A stretch of DNA of 39,357 bases from Nostoc parmelioides FACHB-3921 (GTDB taxonomy: Bacteria; Cyanobacteriota; Cyanobacteriia; Cyanobacteriales; Nostocaceae). Positions within the stretch are counted from its first letter, which is position 1, and every line of letters begins with the position of its first letter. Shown here one piece after another: positions 25,432 through 34,539 of the stretch. The stretch is taken from assembly GCF_014696625.1 (NCBI RefSeq), contig NZ_JACJQL010000054.1, positions 1 through 39,357 of the forward strand, written 5' to 3'. The notes below the pieces were generated by a model. The model saw only the letters and a program-made list of their open reading frames with translations, searched no databases and was not told where the DNA came from. The position numbers were made by a program, and so were the translations under genes.

Positions 25432-26010
25432 ATGCACAGGTTATCAGCATCACTAAGAAACAGTGAAATATGGCTATTAGGAATAGCAGGATCACTAATA
25501 GGAATTTACTTGACATTAATTGGGCGAAGTGATAACCCTACAAATCTTTATATAAACTTTTTATTTTTGATAACCATATATTTTACACTTAAGGAAAAGC
25601 ACTATAAATTAAGTTTAGAAAATTTATTCTATGCAAATATTGCTGGATATATTAAGCAGAATCTTGGCATAAACGCCTCTTCTTTGATGCTCCATCAAGA
25701 GGGAATTAGGATATTACGGGCTTGGTATAGACCAACAGGAAGCCTATTTTAAGTACCTGTATTAACTCGCGGGGAAGAAGTACCTTTACTCATGAACAAT
25801 TCCGGAACAACCGCCTTTCTCAAGATATCCAATTAAACCGTATAATACCTATTCTATTAGGTAAGGAAATGCTTTTAGACAAACATTGTCTGCGGGTAAA
25901 TTTATCAATTTCTAATAGGTAATTCTTCCCCAGAAGAAGCCTACCAAATATTAGATAAAGCTTGGTTTTCCTGGTATCAGTGGTGGCAACCACGATTTCC
26001 CAAACCCTAA
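25432..26010 (+). pseudogene. Decayed xrtB fused to decayed exosortase-associated gene
   Basis: The first 70 or so codons (from ATG 25432) match the N-terminus of the intact XrtB at 27058: LLGIAGSLIGIYLTLIGR parallels LLIGIGGSLMAIHLTLFWR, and LKEKHYKLSLEN parallels LKEKRHSLNLES. Near 25645 the text jumps to YIKQNLGINASSLMLHQEGI, homologous to the middle of the associated protein. Two frameshifts follow (GYYGLGIDQQEAYF, then LSTCIN and RSTFTHEQFRNNRL), then a stop near 25920, another frameshift, and WFSWYQWWQPRFPKP with the final stop. So all catalytic parts of the exosortase and the N-terminal half of its partner are deleted. Confidence 0.88.
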
Positions 26011-26053
26011 ATTTTTATCCCCGGATTTTTTGTAATTACCTTTGACTAAACTT

Positions 26054-26836
26054 ATGGCCGAAACTGACATTCGTGAACCTAATATCCGCGAAACTGACAA
26101 CCAAGAAAAAGATATCCGTGAATTTGTTGAACTAGAATTCACTAAATTAAGTAAATTAGTAGGGACTATACAGCCTCTAATAGAGATAATTAATCTTTGG
26201 CGATTACTTGGCTATGGAATGTTGATGTTGGCATTCCTAGAGATCATTGATATCTTTGTGCCACCAAGCTTCATGAATCCCAATTGGGAATTTCAAACGA
26301 TGGGAAGATTGGTAAACCAAGTAGGTGTCCCATTGATTGCAATGTTATTCGTATTTTCGGGTAAGTTAGCAAAACGAGCCAAATGGGAACCACGTATCTT
26401 AAGCGTCTTATCTCATTTAACCCTAATAGTGGCGTTGTTATACTTGCTACTGATACCTTTAGGAGTACTTAATACAGTACGTTTGTATAATACCAACCTA
26501 CAGCAAATTAGGACTGGCTATGAGCAAAGACTATCTCAAGCTAATCAGGTTGAAAAGCAGTTGAGCCAAACTTCACTAACAGAGATTGATAGTTTAATCA
26601 AGCGCCAAGGCGGCTCATTAAACGGTAGAAATCCTGAAGATGTAAAGAATCAAATTTTTTCAGAACTAACTCAAGCCAAGCAACAACTTAAAACACAGAA
26701 GGAAACAAATCAGTCTTTGGTGAGTTTGAATTTAATTAAAAATTCCGTCAAGTGGAATTTAGGAGCTTTAATATCAGCAGTTTTGTTTTTTATTGCCTGG
26801 AAGGAAACACGCTGGGCAAGAAAAAGAACATTATAG
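26054..26836 (+). CDS. HpsJ-like membrane protein of the exosortase locus
   Basis: A 260-residue protein. The N-terminus is charged with repeated DIRE/NIRE units. Four hydrophobic helices lie at about 55-72, 93-110, 123-147 and 237-252. Between the third and fourth is a long soluble coiled-coil region (GYEQRLSQANQVEKQLSQTS and SELTQAKQQLKTQKETNQSL). The layout resembles HpsJ-family proteins found near cyanoexosortases and in hormogonium polysaccharide loci. The ATG at 26054 is chosen; a TTG four codons earlier is possible. It lies 44 bases after the relic and 221 before xrtB. Biochemical role unknown. Confidence 0.65.
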   Translation: MAETDIREPNIRETDNQEKDIREFVELEFTKLSKLVGTIQPLIEIINLWRLLGYGMLMLAFLEIIDIFVPPSFMNPNWEFQTMGRLVNQVGVPLIAMLFVFSGKLAKRAKWEPRILSVLSHLTLIVALLYLLLIPLGVLNTVRLYNTNLQQIRTGYEQRLSQANQVEKQLSQTSLTEIDSLIKRQGGSLNGRNPEDVKNQIFSELTQAKQQLKTQKETNQSLVSLNLIKNSVKWNLGALISAVLFFIAWKETRWARKRTL

Positions 26837-26894
26837 TTCAAGCTAGTTTAACTAGTTAAGCCAAAAATTAGAGCGAATAAAACAGCCCTGACTA

Positions 26895-26954
26895 GCCCCC
26901 ATTAAAAAGGAGGAAAATGAATCAAATTCCCCCTTTTTAAGGTGGATTCAGGGG
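26895..26954. repeat. Imperfect palindrome between HpsJ-like gene and xrtB
   Basis: TTAAAAAGGAGG (26902-26913) pairs with CCCCCTTTTTAA (26929-26940) with one mismatch; outer GCCCCC and AGGGG extend it. It resembles the widespread Nostoc CCCCCTTTTTAAGG repeats and may attenuate read-through into xrtB. Confidence 0.7.
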
Positions 26955-27057
26955 TATATCAAAGGACTTAATACATCACAAAAGACTTTTAAAACATCCT
27001 CTAATACCTAGAGCCTGAATATCAGAATTTTTAACAAATATCCATTGTTAAGTTCAA

Positions 27058-27918
27058 ATGGAACACACCAAAAAAATAACAAATATATTAACTAAGTTTC
27101 CCGAATCCCTATTAATAGGAATAGGCGGAAGTTTAATGGCTATACACCTCACACTGTTTTGGAGAGACGAAGATATTGTCAGTGTTTTTCTATTTTTTCT
27201 ATTTTGCGCTAATGTATGGTCTCTGTTGAAAGAAAAACGTCATAGTTTAAACTTAGAAAGTGGATTAATTTCTAGTCTCTTAGGTTTCTTGCTGCTTGTA
27301 TTGGTGTTTATAAATAGTATATATAAGATAAATTTTACTATTTTATTAGCACTCTCGCCTTTGATATCTGCTATTGCCCTAGCTTTAATAGCTTCCGGTT
27401 TTCAAGGATTAAAACAATATTGGTTAGAATTATTGACAATATGCTTTTTCAGTTTACGCACATTGATACCTTTTATTCAGAGAATTGATATATCTCTGAT
27501 TACTGCAAAATTCTCTTATGTATTACTTTGGTATACAGGTTTCGATGTTAGTCGTTCTGGAGTTGTTATTAATCTGCCCACTGGCTCTGTAGAAGTATAT
27601 AGTGGTTGCTCTGGTATGGTCGCTATCTTAGATACTTTGAGTTTAGCCGTATTGTTTCTTTTTATGTTTGAATTAACTTGGAAGCAGAAAATTCTCGTAC
27701 CATCGGTAGCTGCTATATTAGCATTTATTATTAATGGTATACGAGTGTGTCTTATGGCTATTTTAGTAGCAGAAGGTGATAAACAAGCATTTGACTACTG
27801 GCATGAGGGTGATGGTTCACTCATATTTTCCATGATTACCGCTTTTATTTTTTGTTGTTTCTGCTGGTTTTTACTCAGCATAAATCAACGCAAAATTCAA
27901 CAAATCACAGATAATTAA
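27058..27918 (+). CDS. xrtB: Cyanoexosortase B
   Basis: A 286-residue polytopic membrane transpeptidase/protease that recognises and cleaves PEP-CTERM tags. It has about eight membrane helices. The exosortase active-site residues are present: Cys184 in VYSGCSGMVAI, Arg229 in FIINGIRVCLMA, and His249 in FDYWHEGDGS. Length matches the short cyanobacterial exosortase class. It starts at ATG 27058 and is followed after five bases by its associated-protein gene, so the two are co-transcribed. The nearby PEP-CTERM protein is a probable substrate. A decayed paralogue lies at 25432. Confidence 0.9.
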   Translation: MEHTKKITNILTKFPESLLIGIGGSLMAIHLTLFWRDEDIVSVFLFFLFCANVWSLLKEKRHSLNLESGLISSLLGFLLLVLVFINSIYKINFTILLALSPLISAIALALIASGFQGLKQYWLELLTICFFSLRTLIPFIQRIDISLITAKFSYVLLWYTGFDVSRSGVVINLPTGSVEVYSGCSGMVAILDTLSLAVLFLFMFELTWKQKILVPSVAAILAFIINGIRVCLMAILVAEGDKQAFDYWHEGDGSLIFSMITAFIFCCFCWFLLSINQRKIQQITDN

Positions 27919-27923
27919 AGGTA

Positions 27924-28583
27924 ATGTACTGGAAAAGTTTTCGTATCCATTTCTTAACTGTAATTTGTGGCACAGGAATATTAGTTTCGGGAATATTAAT
28001 TATATTTCCCAACTTAGGAAATCCGAAAAATAGGGCGTTTAGTTTTCCTGAAGCCGTAGCTTTACCACAGTGGCAGTTAAAATCTTCTCGTGCTGTAGAA
28101 CCACCTACAGAAAAATATCAACAGCTTTTATCTCAAAGAAATTATCAATATACAAAAAATGGCCTCACATTAGATATAGAAATGCGTTATTTGCAGAATT
28201 TATATCATGCAGATGTCGATGCCTTGATGAAGAAATATACTTCTATAAAACCATCAACTATCGTGCGTTACCAAGCAGGTATAGGCTACTACGGTGTTGG
28301 GGTAGACAAACAACAAGCATATCTCAGTGCTTGTATTAATCCACAAGGTGGTAGTACCTTCACTCACCCACAGTATAGGCAAAATAGATATCTCAAAGAT
28401 ATTAATTTTGCTCGCTTAATACCTGTATTACTAGGTCAGGAAGCACTTATAGACAAGCGTTGTCTTTGGGTATATTTATCAATGCCTTCAGGAAATGCCC
28501 CACCAGAAAGTAACTATGAAATTTTAAAAAAAGCTTGGGTTTCGTGGTATCAATGGTGGCAACCTCAATTTCCCAAACCTTAA
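27924..28583 (+). CDS. Cyanoexosortase B system-associated protein (EpsI-like)
   Basis: A 219-residue protein with one N-terminal membrane anchor (about residues 10-30) and an extracytoplasmic domain. GIGYYGVGVDKQQAYLSACI and the C-terminal SWYQWWQPQFPKP are conserved in its broken paralogue at 25.6-26.0 kb, marking them as family features. It follows xrtB by five bases. Proteins of this kind are always paired with cyanoexosortase and are related to EpsI; they are thought to support exosortase or polysaccharide export, but the mechanism is not established. Confidence 0.85.
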   Translation: MYWKSFRIHFLTVICGTGILVSGILIIFPNLGNPKNRAFSFPEAVALPQWQLKSSRAVEPPTEKYQQLLSQRNYQYTKNGLTLDIEMRYLQNLYHADVDALMKKYTSIKPSTIVRYQAGIGYYGVGVDKQQAYLSACINPQGGSTFTHPQYRQNRYLKDINFARLIPVLLGQEALIDKRCLWVYLSMPSGNAPPESNYEILKKAWVSWYQWWQPQFPKP

Positions 28584-28621
28584 ATTTTATTTACTACAAA
28601 TCGTTTAATACTACGTAAAGT

Positions 28622-29045
28622 TATGACTGATAGACACCGGAGTAAAAGCAATACCTTGACTACCTAGAACAATAAAAGCGATCGCTCTAGCCCTACGCAT
28701 ATGAAAATCCGAGGTAATAACAAATAGGTGCTGGATACCGTGATTTTTGAAATCTGAAACCAGGGTAGTGAAATTAGTGACGGTATCAATAGCCCGATAA
28801 TACTAGATAAACACGCTGGTGCGAAAAACCCTCAGCATCAAAAATCTCTCGCACTAGCCGAGGTGAATCACCAGAAGAAACCTACACTTTTAAAGCCGGA
28901 TACCACCGGGCAATTTCCGCCGCCGCCTGTTCCCTTTCCATCCCACTACCAATAGAGAGTATAGCTTGGGGTTGAGGAGTCTGGTTGTAGGCGATCGCTA
29001 AACGAACGGGAATTAACAAGAGTAAAGACAGAATAAAACCCTTTA
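28622..29045 (-). pseudogene. Decayed DUF218 (YdcF-like) gene
   Basis: Read on the minus strand from about 29045 it gives LLLLIPVRLAIAYNQTPQPQ, then IARWYPALKV, a TAG in place of Trp, VSSGDSPRLVREIFDAEG, one frameshift, then TVTNFTTLVSDFKNHGIQHL and VITSDFHMRRARAIA, ending LGSQGIAFTPVSI. Each block aligns with the intact DUF218 gene at 31835-32398. The C-terminal 25 or so residues and the start codon are missing. It begins about 40 bases past the intact exosortase-associated gene, on the opposite strand. Confidence 0.88.
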
Positions 29046-30157
29046 TTATAAAATCAATATTTTGTCAACCCATACAGTAAAAACTTCACCGATCCACCTT
29101 TCTTAATATCTTTTGATCACAACTTTGTTCCCCGTTCCCTGCCTGGACTAAAGGACTTTTTCAGCAAGCCCTACCTATAATCAGGCAAATCTATCGACTC
29201 CTGTACAACCCGTGACAACCCACAGTAGGGAGCGAAACATCACAAGCAATATGGTAGGTCAATCCTTGGGAGATATTTAGAGACTATAAAGTAAAAGCGA
29301 TATCTTTAAAATCTAATAGTAGCGATCGCTTTATATCTCTGCATTCCGTATAGTATTTTTTTGATTAATTGACTTTATTTTTTTCACAAACTTATTGTAT
29401 TTATGTAATATTTGATTTCAGTAACACCACTGAAGGCATTAACTTTTTTCAAGAATAGACTTATAAGCATCGATGATACGAAATAAAGGCATCTACCCAA
29501 CGATTTTATTCTTGAATTGGACGATGTTGTCAAAAAAAAACTTGCAATTTTAAGCTATTAGTGCAAGCAAGAATCCCAATAAGAGGTATGAAATAATTAA
29601 TTGTTGTGCTACAACAACTAAGGAGCTAAATGTGCTATGGATTAAGCAAAACTTATTCATATAGCAACATAGTAGTATAAATACTAATGAGCAAAGCTAA
29701 CTATTTGCCAGACCTGCGTGTATTATACTCTAAGCCGTTGCTGGCTTATCCAAATTATTTTAAGTATCTAACAGATTAGGCAACTATTTAGTAATAGTTT
29801 GCTCTACAATGCTTTTCTCTATAAATTTACCAAACCCCTTATTTCCCAGAGTTTTTATGTCATCGGGTGTCGATTCTGCTTGAAAATATAGTCCATTAAT
29901 TGAATCTTACACTCAAAAGAATTTTGGTTAGACATCTTAAACTTTTCTTAATATTCTTTTCTCTGCACCAAATTTTTTAACTTCTTGTTAGCTGTTTCTA
30001 TCTAGGAGCAACAGTTCTCAAACAGCCTCTCAATCAGGCTAAATCTTGTTGGCATTTAAGACCTCAAAACTCCATAGAGATTGTCAACTCCTTAAAGTTG
30101 AAGTGTTACAAAACGAATCGGTCAAATTACTACTACTAGATCATCAGGACATATTTA
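29046..30157. other. Long gene-poor region upstream of the 551-residue protein
   Basis: 1.1 kb of AT-rich DNA with no gene I can support. One HIP1 octamer lies near 29324, and a palindrome-like TTGTTGTGCTACAACAAC near 29600. The region nearest the 30158 start (from about 30000) must carry its promoter; CAGGA lies about 11 bases before the ATG. It may be the scar of further decayed genes from the duplicated locus. Confidence 0.5.
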
Positions 30158-31813
30158 ATGAAAAAGCTTCATCTACGTTCAATTAGTTCAACCCTTTCTT
30201 CAGCATTTATTTACGGCATGACGCTGGGTTTGGCCTTTAACGCCCCACTGTATGCTCAAACTATCCGAATCAATGAGCAATCCACTCCATTAGATCATCT
30301 TAGGGCTATGCCTCGCCCCAAATTTAAAAGTGGTGCTAGGTTGCTGCTACCCTTAAGTCAGTCAAACTGCGGTGTCCATAGAGATATCCATATTGAGTTG
30401 GCTAACAACTGGGGGTATGGGTTATTAGTTAATAAAGCCAGCTTACATGAATTAGCAAAAGCTAACCCTGGACGCTATAAATTAATTGCGGATATAGGGA
30501 GTTTGTATATATATTATCTTAACTATAAGGGAGAGAATCTTAAGCTCCCCATTCTACCGCAAAATACATGGTTGCGCGACGCAAGTAAAAATGTAATTCT
30601 TGATGGGAATAGCCCAATAGTCAACCCTGCTGCCCCAGAGGAAACTTTTCGAGTCATAGGAGATCATATTGGTACGCAACTAAGTGAGTTAGAAAGATTC
30701 ACTGGACAGCCGATTAGAATGATTTTCAATGGTGGTGAGTCGGGAATTCCAGTTATAGGTGAAAAAAATGTTTCTGAATACTATGGAAGAGATCCTGATG
30801 TATTAGCTAACTTTAATAGTTCGGGACTACCAGGGTGGTACGAATATATCTCTTCAAGTAAGGCGCGGCACGAAAGATTAATAAAAGAGAGAATCTTTAG
30901 CAACTTACAATCGCAAAGCCGTCCTTTTTATTCTCTGTATCAAGAGCAGTACGGCACTGAACGCGGTAGGTGGTGGGGTTGGAAAAGATATATATTTCTA
31001 TACGAATATTTTTTAAATTCTTATGGTAAACCTGCTGTTTCTGACTATACAGCACCAGAGATGTATTTTAGTTTTCACAACTCTGGATGGACTGGCGTAC
31101 ACTCTGGTAGTCTCGTACCTTGGGATGCCTTAACGCAAGCACTAAATAATGTTTCTGGCTCAATTAGACTAGGACAAAAGTTTTCTTATCCTTGGGTAAG
31201 CATGGGTTGGGAGGGAAGCAAAATCTCAAACTCAAAAGAATTTATGGGTATGATGAAGGCCTACTATACAGCCGGAGCTATTGGATCTGTAGGTGGGTAT
31301 TTTGTATGTGATGGGCCTATATTTAGAGCAATTTATCACAATACGGCTATTGGTTCAGCAACACCTACAATAATTAAACAATATGCTGTACTTGGTCATG
31401 TCCATGCGCTCTTTTCGCATCTAGAAGAGTATTTACGTGATGGTGATCTGTTGCCCGGTCCAAATTTGCACCCATACAAAGACACAACTCAAACATTGCC
31501 AGCAATGGAGTTTCCTGTAGATGGTGAAACACAACAAATAGAAGCCCGTCCTGGCATATTCGTCACAGTTCCCACCGCTCGTGTCGTTGCACGCAAAATC
31601 CGAGGTCAAGACCGTTGGCTAGTTACTGCTTGGGCAAATGTCGGAGAAGATCGCAATATCAGGGTGAAAATTGATAACAAACTTGGTACTTTAACTTTAC
31701 GTGCAAGGAAAGCAGGTGCTGTATATGTTATCAGGCTTGTGAATGGTCAAATACAACGCACCCTCATAGATACTGATGCAATGCACCCAACAAAGTTTTT
31801 GTCTTCTTTATAA
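30158..31813 (+). CDS. Secreted 551-residue protein, possible glycoside-hydrolase-like fold
   Basis: I do not recognise the family. A Sec signal peptide (about 1-33, cleavage after LYA) leads to a body of about 430 residues and a last 85-residue beta-rich segment (KIRGQDRWLVTAWANVGEDR and onward), like the C-terminal beta-domains of glycoside hydrolases. The body is aromatic-rich (Trp and Tyr) and contains two Glu in strand-end-like settings: Glu194 in RMIFNGGESGIPVIG and Glu352 in YPWVSMGWEGSK. These would suit an acid/base and nucleophile in a TIM-barrel retaining glycosidase, which is inference. It lies in an exopolysaccharide/exosortase locus and converges on the DUF218 gene with a 21-base gap. 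A polysaccharide-trimming or lytic enzyme is the best guess. Confidence 0.75.
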   Translation: MKKLHLRSISSTLSSAFIYGMTLGLAFNAPLYAQTIRINEQSTPLDHLRAMPRPKFKSGARLLLPLSQSNCGVHRDIHIELANNWGYGLLVNKASLHELAKANPGRYKLIADIGSLYIYYLNYKGENLKLPILPQNTWLRDASKNVILDGNSPIVNPAAPEETFRVIGDHIGTQLSELERFTGQPIRMIFNGGESGIPVIGEKNVSEYYGRDPDVLANFNSSGLPGWYEYISSSKARHERLIKERIFSNLQSQSRPFYSLYQEQYGTERGRWWGWKRYIFLYEYFLNSYGKPAVSDYTAPEMYFSFHNSGWTGVHSGSLVPWDALTQALNNVSGSIRLGQKFSYPWVSMGWEGSKISNSKEFMGMMKAYYTAGAIGSVGGYFVCDGPIFRAIYHNTAIGSATPTIIKQYAVLGHVHALFSHLEEYLRDGDLLPGPNLHPYKDTTQTLPAMEFPVDGETQQIEARPGIFVTVPTARVVARKIRGQDRWLVTAWANVGEDRNIRVKIDNKLGTLTLRARKAGAVYVIRLVNGQIQRTLIDTDAMHPTKFLSSL

Positions 31814-31834
31814 TCATCTGAATACTTACTAGGT

Positions 31835-32398
31835 TCAATCAATAACAGACTCAAAGCTTGCGCCTGTATGACTAGTGAAAATCCAAAGTAGAGAGCGTGC
31901 TATATCGCGAATAATAGGAACAATAGTTTCTTGTTTGAATTGATCTGATGATACAGAAATTGGCGTAAAGGCAATACCTTGGCTACCAAGAATTAAGGTA
32001 GCGATCGCCTTGGCTCTAGGCATATGAAAGTCTGAAGTAATCAGGAATAAATGCTGGATTCCGTGTTGTTTAAAATCTGAGATAAGAGTAGTAAAATTAG
32101 TCACAGTATCTACAGCACGGTAATCTAGATACAGACGGCTATCCGAAACGCCCGCAGCTTGGAAAATTGGCCTGACTAATTGAGGTGGAGTCCCCGAAGA
32201 AACCCAAACTTTTAAAGAGGGATACAAACTGGCTATCTGCGCTGCCATTTCTTCCCGATCTATCCAAGCACCAAGGGTGAGGATCGCTTGGGGTTGGGGT
32301 GACTGGTGATAGGCGATCGCTAGCCGCACAGGAATAATCAGTAAAATCACCAAGATGAAACTCATTATTCCTAAGCGGCAATATTTTTGAATTTTCAT
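31835..32398 (-). CDS. DUF218 (YdcF/SanA-like) protein
   Basis: A 187-residue protein with an N-terminal membrane segment (about 12-30) and a DUF218 domain: QAILTLGAW at the start, VWVSSGTPP, and LFLITSDFHMPRAKAIATLI, the family signature. Family members are linked to envelope integrity (SanA), and some are thought to act on cell-surface or nucleotide-linked substrates. It is the last gene of the minus-strand polysaccharide run, 73 bases after the GT2 gene. A broken paralogue lies at 28622-29045. ATG 32398 is the start. Confidence 0.85.
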   Translation of the reverse strand: MKIQKYCRLGIMSFILVILLIIPVRLAIAYHQSPQPQAILTLGAWIDREEMAAQIASLYPSLKVWVSSGTPPQLVRPIFQAAGVSDSRLYLDYRAVDTVTNFTTLISDFKQHGIQHLFLITSDFHMPRAKAIATLILGSQGIAFTPISVSSDQFKQETIVPIIRDIARSLLWIFTSHTGASFESVID

Positions 32399-32471
32399 CT
32401 AGTTTTTGCTGCTAATATTTCACCATCGATCAAATAAACTTGACTTTAATTCTGGCTGTTAAGTTCTGCAA

Positions 32472-33239
32472 TCAAGAGTTGAGTTTTTCTGTTTCTATAA
32501 GACGAATGCTTAACAAGATTTCTGCTAAAAAACGCTGAAAGGCGTAGTACCAACCATGCCAGCCATCAAGAATGCCACCTTTAAGAATGAGACAATAAAA
32601 TAAGATAATGAAAGGGGCAATGACTTTTTGCTTACGGATGCGATCGCCTTGGCTTAATTCATTGCTAGGAGTTGTCAATATTTTCTGTACTTCCAGTACC
32701 ATATAACGATCCTGCGCCCATAACCAACGACTTAAAGGTTTGCGATCGTCATGGTGAATGTAGCCGGAAAGCATTGCTGAATTACCATTAACTTGCAAAA
32801 ATTGAGTGTGACCATCATCTATATAAGTGGCTTTGTCTCTACGAAAAAGAACTTGACGGGGTGGAAGTATTGTTCCTTTTAATGGTTTGCCAAAAACACA
32901 GTATTTAAATTTAGCGAAGTAGCCATCTATAGAACCATCAAATGGCAAAGTTGAAATTTCATATATTAATTCATCTGTAAGGCTATAGTCTGCATCTAGA
33001 GACAAAACCCACGGTGATTGAACTTGCTCTAAACCATAGTTCCACTGTTGAGAATGGGTATCGAATTTTCTTTTAAAGAATTTAACTTGTGAGTAAGATT
33101 CAAGAATTTCCAGAGTCGCATCGGTACTATAGCTATCAATAACTATAATTTGTTTTGCCCAGGTAAGATGTTTCAGTGTTCGCGCAATATTTGGGGTTTC
33201 ATTATATGTAAGAATTAGAGGTGTAATCTGCTCTAACAT
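32472..33239 (-). CDS. Glycosyltransferase family 2, WaaE/KdtX-like
   Basis: A 255-residue GT-A glycosyltransferase. ITPLILTYNETPNIARTL opens the domain; VIDSYSTDATLEIL, a SPWVLSLDADYSLTDEL segment with the metal-binding DAD, and GYIHHDDRKPLSRWLWAQDR complete it. This set resembles the WaaE/KdtX beta-1,4-glucosyltransferases of LPS. A C-terminal hydrophobic stretch may bind the membrane. ATG 33239 is preferred; GTG at 33251 is an alternative four codons upstream. It is the sixth gene of the minus-strand polysaccharide run. Confidence 0.85.
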   Translation of the reverse strand: MLEQITPLILTYNETPNIARTLKHLTWAKQIIVIDSYSTDATLEILESYSQVKFFKRKFDTHSQQWNYGLEQVQSPWVLSLDADYSLTDELIYEISTLPFDGSIDGYFAKFKYCVFGKPLKGTILPPRQVLFRRDKATYIDDGHTQFLQVNGNSAMLSGYIHHDDRKPLSRWLWAQDRYMVLEVQKILTTPSNELSQGDRIRKQKVIAPFIILFYCLILKGGILDGWHGWYYAFQRFLAEILLSIRLIETEKLNS

Positions 33240-33307
33240 GGATAAAATCACTTCTGGAAAATAATAGAGAATAACTAGCCATACATAACCTGCACAGGCT
33301 TTATCAA

Positions 33308-34507
33308 TTAGCGATTCATAGTAGGAATTGTAAGTTTGTTTGTTAAAACATTATGATATCTATCAATGAGTCTGTTTGTAATTTTACCCCAAGTATATTG
33401 TTCCAAAATTAATTTTTGCGCCTGATCACCCATTTTTTTAGCGACATGAGTATTGTTGAAAAAATCTTCTAAAGCATTAATAATCGCTGTCACATCCAAG
33501 TCTGGAACATAGCCTAGTTGGTTTTCTTTAACAACGGAAGCTAGAGCCACGCCAGGAGTCACTAAAACCGGAACACCTACAACTAATGACTCTAAAACTG
33601 AAACCGCGAAGTTTTCAGAGTGGGATGTGAGAACAAATAAATCTGAACCTTGCATTAATACATCTTTAGTCTCACCATCAACAAAACCCACAATCCTAGT
33701 GCGATCGCGTAATCTATTAGAGACAAGCAGAGATTCTATTTCAGCTTCGTAATCAGGACTACCACTACCTGCAAGGATAAAAGTAAAGCGGTGATGAGTA
33801 ATTTTAGCGAGAGCAGGAATCAAATAATCTAAGCCTTTTTTATGATGGAGCCGAGATAAGAATAAAATTACAGGTTCGTCTATTGGAATATTAAATTTTT
33901 GTCGTAGATGGTAACAAGCATCAGAAATATTATTTGGTAATGATATTCCCAGAGGTAAAACAAAATTAGGTGCTTTGAGTCCCAACTGGGACACTTCTTG
34001 CTGTTCTTTTTGAGAAGTAAAGTGGATATTCCGACTACCGTTGAGGTTAGCTCTCTCTATAAGTTTGAGGTAAGTTAGCTTTTTACGTGTGCTTTGTTGT
34101 AAAGACCATTCACATAGTAAACCATGCGTTGTGACTATGTAGGGAATATTCTGGCTACGAGCGATTGACATGGCGATCGTTGATGGATAGGAGAATAAAG
34201 CATGAACGTGTATCAGGTCATACTTAGCCATATTTTGCCAAAGCCATTGAGTCAATTGGCTAGAGAAGGCGTATTCTCTAACTGCCTTAATATTAGGTGA
34301 AAAACGTTGAAAAAACCAAATCGGAATATGTTTATATTCAATGCACCTTTGTAAAGGTACATCAAGTAAGTTATCACCATCATCATTGGTAGTGGCAATT
34401 TCGGCATCAATATTATTAACTCTTAATGCTTCAACCATGTCTAAGACTGCTTGGCTAGTACCACCACGCACTTTAGACACAGAAGCAATAATATGCAGAA
34501 CTTTCAT
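33308..34507 (-). CDS. Glycosyltransferase family 4 (GT-B)
   Basis: A 399-residue GT-B enzyme. The N-terminal domain begins MKVLHIIASVSKVRGGTSQA; the C-terminal half contains PVILFLSRLHHKKGLDYLIP and SHSENFAVSVLESLVVGVPV, with the E-x7-E motif (ENFAVSVLE). It adds a sugar to a lipid-linked oligosaccharide, by context. The start, ATG 34507, lies 32 bases after the O-antigen-ligase-like gene. Donor not predictable. Confidence 0.88.
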   Translation of the reverse strand: MKVLHIIASVSKVRGGTSQAVLDMVEALRVNNIDAEIATTNDDGDNLLDVPLQRCIEYKHIPIWFFQRFSPNIKAVREYAFSSQLTQWLWQNMAKYDLIHVHALFSYPSTIAMSIARSQNIPYIVTTHGLLCEWSLQQSTRKKLTYLKLIERANLNGSRNIHFTSQKEQQEVSQLGLKAPNFVLPLGISLPNNISDACYHLRQKFNIPIDEPVILFLSRLHHKKGLDYLIPALAKITHHRFTFILAGSGSPDYEAEIESLLVSNRLRDRTRIVGFVDGETKDVLMQGSDLFVLTSHSENFAVSVLESLVVGVPVLVTPGVALASVVKENQLGYVPDLDVTAIINALEDFFNNTHVAKKMGDQAQKLILEQYTWGKITNRLIDRYHNVLTNKLTIPTMNR

Positions 34508-34539
34508 TTTAATAAATAATAAAAAGCATCAGAATATTT

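Noticed and set aside
29784..29906. Minus-strand open stretch of 41 codons reading GLYFQAESTPDDIKTLGNKG in the gene-poor region
   Set aside because: It is short, has no start codon with a ribosome site, and no family was recognised. A decayed gene fragment is possible but unsupported.
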